This document shows, in pieces, positions 61,885-64,000 of a DNA stretch of 64,000 bases. Source of the DNA: Asanoa siamensis (GTDB lineage: Bacteria; Actinomycetota; Actinomycetes; Mycobacteriales; Micromonosporaceae); NCBI RefSeq assembly GCF_016862555.1, contig NZ_BONE01000042.1:1-64000 (forward strand). The letters are read 5' to 3'. The position numbers and the translations under genes are program-made. The notes beneath the pieces were generated by a model, which was given only the letters and a program-made list of their open reading frames with translations, made no database searches and had not been told where the DNA came from. Numbering within the stretch: the first letter of the stretch is position 1; the number at the start of each line of letters is the position of its first letter.

Positions 61885-62747
61885 GCCTCGAGGTCGTCCG
61901 GGCCTGGGCGTTGACGACGGTGCAGGACCTGGGGCGTCCCGGGTACGCGCATCTCGGCGTGCCGCGCTCCGGGGCGCTGGACGCGCCCGCGCTGCGGCGG
62001 GCGAACGCGCTGGTCGGCAACCCGCCGTCGGCCGCGGGCCTGGAGACGACGCTGCTGGGGTGCTCGTTCCGGCTGCCAGCGGGCGGGGTGATCGCGGTGA
62101 CGGGCGCGCCCGCCCGGATCACGGTCGCGGGCGCGGCGGCCGCCTTCGACGTGGCGGTGTCGGTGGCGGCTGGCGCGCTGGTCGAGATCGGCCGGGCGAC
62201 CGCAGGGGTGCGCTCGTACGTCGCGGTGGCCGGCGGCGTCGCGGTGCCGCCGGTGCTCGGCAGCCGGTCGACGGACACGCTCTCGGGCCTGGGCCCACCC
62301 CGCCTACGCGACGGCGTCGTCCTGCCGGTCGGGCCGAGCCAGCCGATCGAGCCGCACGGCATCCCGGAGGGGTCGGGCGCGGGCGCGGCTGGCCGCGTTC
62401 CGGCGGAGGTCACGTTGGCGGTGCGGCTCGGGCCGCGGGACGGGTGGTTCACCGCGGCGGCGGTCGAGACGCTGCTGACCACCGCGTACACCGTGAGCCC
62501 GAACAGCAACCGGGTCGGCGCGCGGCTGGCCGGCGCGGCGTTGACCCGCGCGGACGCCGGCGAGTTGCCCAGCGAGGGTGTCGTGCTCGGCGCCGTCCAG
62601 GTGCCGGCCGACGGGCAGCCGCTCGTGTTCCTGGCCGACCACCCGACCACCGGCGGATATCCGGTGATCGCCGTGGTCACCGACGTAACCGCCCTGGCCC
62701 AGGCCCGTCCGGGCAGTACCGTCAGATTTCATGGACCTGAACGCTGA
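61881..62747 (+). CDS. pxpC: 5-oxoprolinase subunit PxpC
   Basis: The 288-residue PxpC (KipA-like biotin-independent carboxylase fold) has TTVQDLGRPGYAHLGVPRSG, the family hallmark, then NALVGNPPSAAGLETTLLGC and TTGGYPVIAVV near the end. It forms the catalytic heterodimer with PxpB. It overlaps both neighbours: pxpB by 4 bp and pxpA by 17 bp, so all three are translated together. Confidence 0.93.
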   Translation: MSLEVVRAWALTTVQDLGRPGYAHLGVPRSGALDAPALRRANALVGNPPSAAGLETTLLGCSFRLPAGGVIAVTGAPARITVAGAAAAFDVAVSVAAGALVEIGRATAGVRSYVAVAGGVAVPPVLGSRSTDTLSGLGPPRLRDGVVLPVGPSQPIEPHGIPEGSGAGAAGRVPAEVTLAVRLGPRDGWFTAAAVETLLTTAYTVSPNSNRVGARLAGAALTRADAGELPSEGVVLGAVQVPADGQPLVFLADHPTTGGYPVIAVVTDVTALAQARPGSTVRFHGPER

Positions 62748-63486
62748 CATGGCCGAGGGCTTCGGCATCTGGCGGCTGGGCGACGACGACGCGCTGCTCG
62801 ACGTGATCACGTCGGCGAACGTCGCGTGCGGCTTCCACGGCGGCGACCCGGTGACGATGCGCCGGGTCTGCGCCACCGCGGCCGCCCGGGGTGTCGCGGT
62901 GGGCGCGCAGGTCGGCTACCGGGACCTGGCGGGTTTCGGACGGCGCCGCATCGACTACGCGTTCGACGAGCTGCGGGACGACGTGATCTACCAGATCGGG
63001 GCGCTGGACGCGTTCTGCCGGGTCGCCGGCAAGGCGGTGCGTTACGTGAAGCCGCACGGCGCGCTCTACAACGTCGCTTCCGTCGACGAGGCGCAGGCGG
63101 CGGCCGTGGTGGCCGCGGTGCGCGACTACGACCGCTCGCTGCCGGTGCTCTGCTCGCCCGGGTCGACGCTCGCCGAACTGGCCGTCGGCGCCGGGCTCAC
63201 GGTCGTCGCGGAAGGCTTCGCCGACCGGGCCTACGAGCCCGACGGCCGCCTCGTCTCCCGCTCCCACCCGGGCGCGGTGATCCACGACCCGGAGGCGGTC
63301 GTGCAGCGCGCACTCCGCCTGGCCCGCGAGGGCACCGTGGTGGCGGTCGACGGCACGGTCATCCCGGTCCGGGTCGCCTCGATCTGCCTGCACGGCGACA
63401 CACCGGGCGCGGCCGAACTGGCCCGCCGCATCCGCGACGCCATGACCGCGGCGGACGTCCCGCTCAGCCCTTTCGCCAGCGCCTAG
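62731..63486 (+). CDS. pxpA: 5-oxoprolinase subunit PxpA (LamB/YcsF)
   Basis: The 251-residue PxpA starts MDLNADMAEGFGIWRLGDDD with metal-binding Asp residues, then SANVACGFHGGDPVTM, KPHGALYNVASVDE and SICLHGDTPGAAELA. It belongs to the carbohydrate-deacetylase-like LamB/YcsF fold and works with PxpBC. The ATG at 62731 lies inside the end of pxpC. Confidence 0.95.
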   Translation: MDLNADMAEGFGIWRLGDDDALLDVITSANVACGFHGGDPVTMRRVCATAAARGVAVGAQVGYRDLAGFGRRRIDYAFDELRDDVIYQIGALDAFCRVAGKAVRYVKPHGALYNVASVDEAQAAAVVAAVRDYDRSLPVLCSPGSTLAELAVGAGLTVVAEGFADRAYEPDGRLVSRSHPGAVIHDPEAVVQRALRLAREGTVVAVDGTVIPVRVASICLHGDTPGAAELARRIRDAMTAADVPLSPFASA

Positions 63487-63552
63487 CCCGAGGGCCGATC
63501 AGACCCGCAGCCCCACGTGGAGCCTCCGGATCCCCGGGGCCGCGCCGGCCGG

Positions 63553-64000
63553 TCAGCCCTCGTCGAGGCCGCGGAGGACGAGTGCCACCCGGTGGGTGCC
63601 GTCGGTGGTCACCTGGATCGGGACGCCCCAGTCCTGGCGGGTCAGGTGGCAGGCCGCGTGCTCCGCCTCGGCGTCGCAGGTCGCCGCCTGGGCCACGACC
63701 TGCAGCACCCCGCCCGCGACTCCGTCCGCGATCACCAGGCGGCGGCTCAGGTCGGTGGTCGTACCGTCGCCCTCGATGAGCAACTCCGGCGGCGACGCCG
63801 AGACCACCAGGCGGGTCGACGGCCCGAACGACTCGTCCAGCTTCTGCCCCGGCGCCGGCGTGAAGATCACGTCGAGCGTCACCTCGCCGGCCGCGACCAG
63901 CGTGGGTGGGCGCTCCGTGCGGTGGCGGGTGCCGGGCGCGGACGAGCCGCCCGCCGCCGCCAGCGCGCCCGCGCCGAGTGCCGTGACCCGGTGCCCGGCC
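63553..64000 (-). CDS. NHL/thioredoxin-family protein, C-terminal part (cut by window end)
   Basis: The frame is open through the right edge, so the start is outside the window. The visible ~148 residues are the C-terminal domain that follows the NHL repeats in long thioredoxin-like NHL proteins of actinobacteria: VTLDVIFTPAPGQKLDESFG, RLVVSASPPELL, and ACHLTRQDWGVPIQV with Cys. A GTG at 63882 is internal, not the true start. It converges with pxpA, 66 bp apart. Confidence 0.7.
   Translation of the reverse strand, partial: AGHRVTALGAGALAAAGGSSAPGTRHRTERPPTLVAAGEVTLDVIFTPAPGQKLDESFGPSTRLVVSASPPELLIEGDGTTTDLSRRLVIADGVAGGVLQVVAQAATCDAEAEHAACHLTRQDWGVPIQVTTDGTHRVALVLRGLDEG

Overview
The window comes from the chromosome of a very GC-rich actinobacterium. 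Several things point to Micromonosporaceae or a close relative: TadA paired with its associated protein, HspR behind dnaK-grpE-dnaJ, a SigE-family sigma factor, an LCP protein, DUF3151, DUF6114/DUF6230 and DUF6458 proteins, LPXTG-type surface proteins, and many GTG starts without a Shine-Dalgarno sequence. The family assignment is inference. No rRNA operon, CRISPR array or insertion sequence was seen.

Layout. 1-3.7 kb: small proteins, the TadA pair, a thioesterase with a TetR regulator, and deoD. 3.76-5.47 kb: a tRNA-Ser(CGA) followed by a decayed integrative element (frameshifted tyrosine integrase, frameshifted GntR/UTRA regulator, GNAT stub) that ends in a GC-rich tandem-repeat array. 5.5-13.4 kb: DMT exporter, DUF885 protein, a DUF6230-DUF6114 envelope operon whose promoter lies between two matching inverted repeats, a flippase-like protein, a frameshifted GNAT gene and an Nei-type glycosylase. 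13.4-25.4 kb: lipoprotein, purD-purA, a lipid-kinase-like protein, a 982-residue Pro-rich ParA/MinD ATPase, DUF3151, a LOG-family protein, a SEC-C protein and class II aldolase. 25.3-31 kb: an LCP protein and SigE-family sigma factor divergent from two tandem LPXTG surface proteins, then DedA.

31.5-46.5 kb: class II aldolase/adducin protein with an ArsR regulator, pyrE, an SDR, two paralogous four-helix membrane proteins, clpB, a frameshifted beta-propeller lipoprotein, a K+/H+-antiporter-like pair, and dnaK-grpE-dnaJ-hspR. HspR-type inverted repeats (HAIR) lie before both dnaK and clpB, so hspR and two of its likely targets are all in view. 46.5-55 kb: a translationally coupled pair of dynamin-like GTPases, a 405-residue unknown protein, a perfect 42-bp palindromic terminator, a 1088-residue protein with 36-residue Gly/Pro/Phe repeats, and a 47-residue gene with its own hairpins. 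55-64 kb: a branched-chain 2-oxo acid dehydrogenase operon (E1alpha-E1beta-E2), a basic repeat protein, a SixA-like phosphatase, DUF6458, a hemolysin III family protein, the 5-oxoprolinase operon pxpBCA, and the end of an NHL/thioredoxin-type protein running off the window.

The most unusual items are the promoter bracketed by twin operators before DUF6230-DUF6114, the two long-repeat surface or cytoskeletal-type proteins, the sigma/LCP locus facing duplicated LPXTG proteins, and the decayed tRNA-Ser element. At least ten genes have a TA(G/C)NNT -10 box placed 6-8 nt before the start codon, which implies leaderless transcripts and fixes their starts. Three otherwise intact genes each carry one single-base frameshift; sequencing error and true decay cannot be told apart here.
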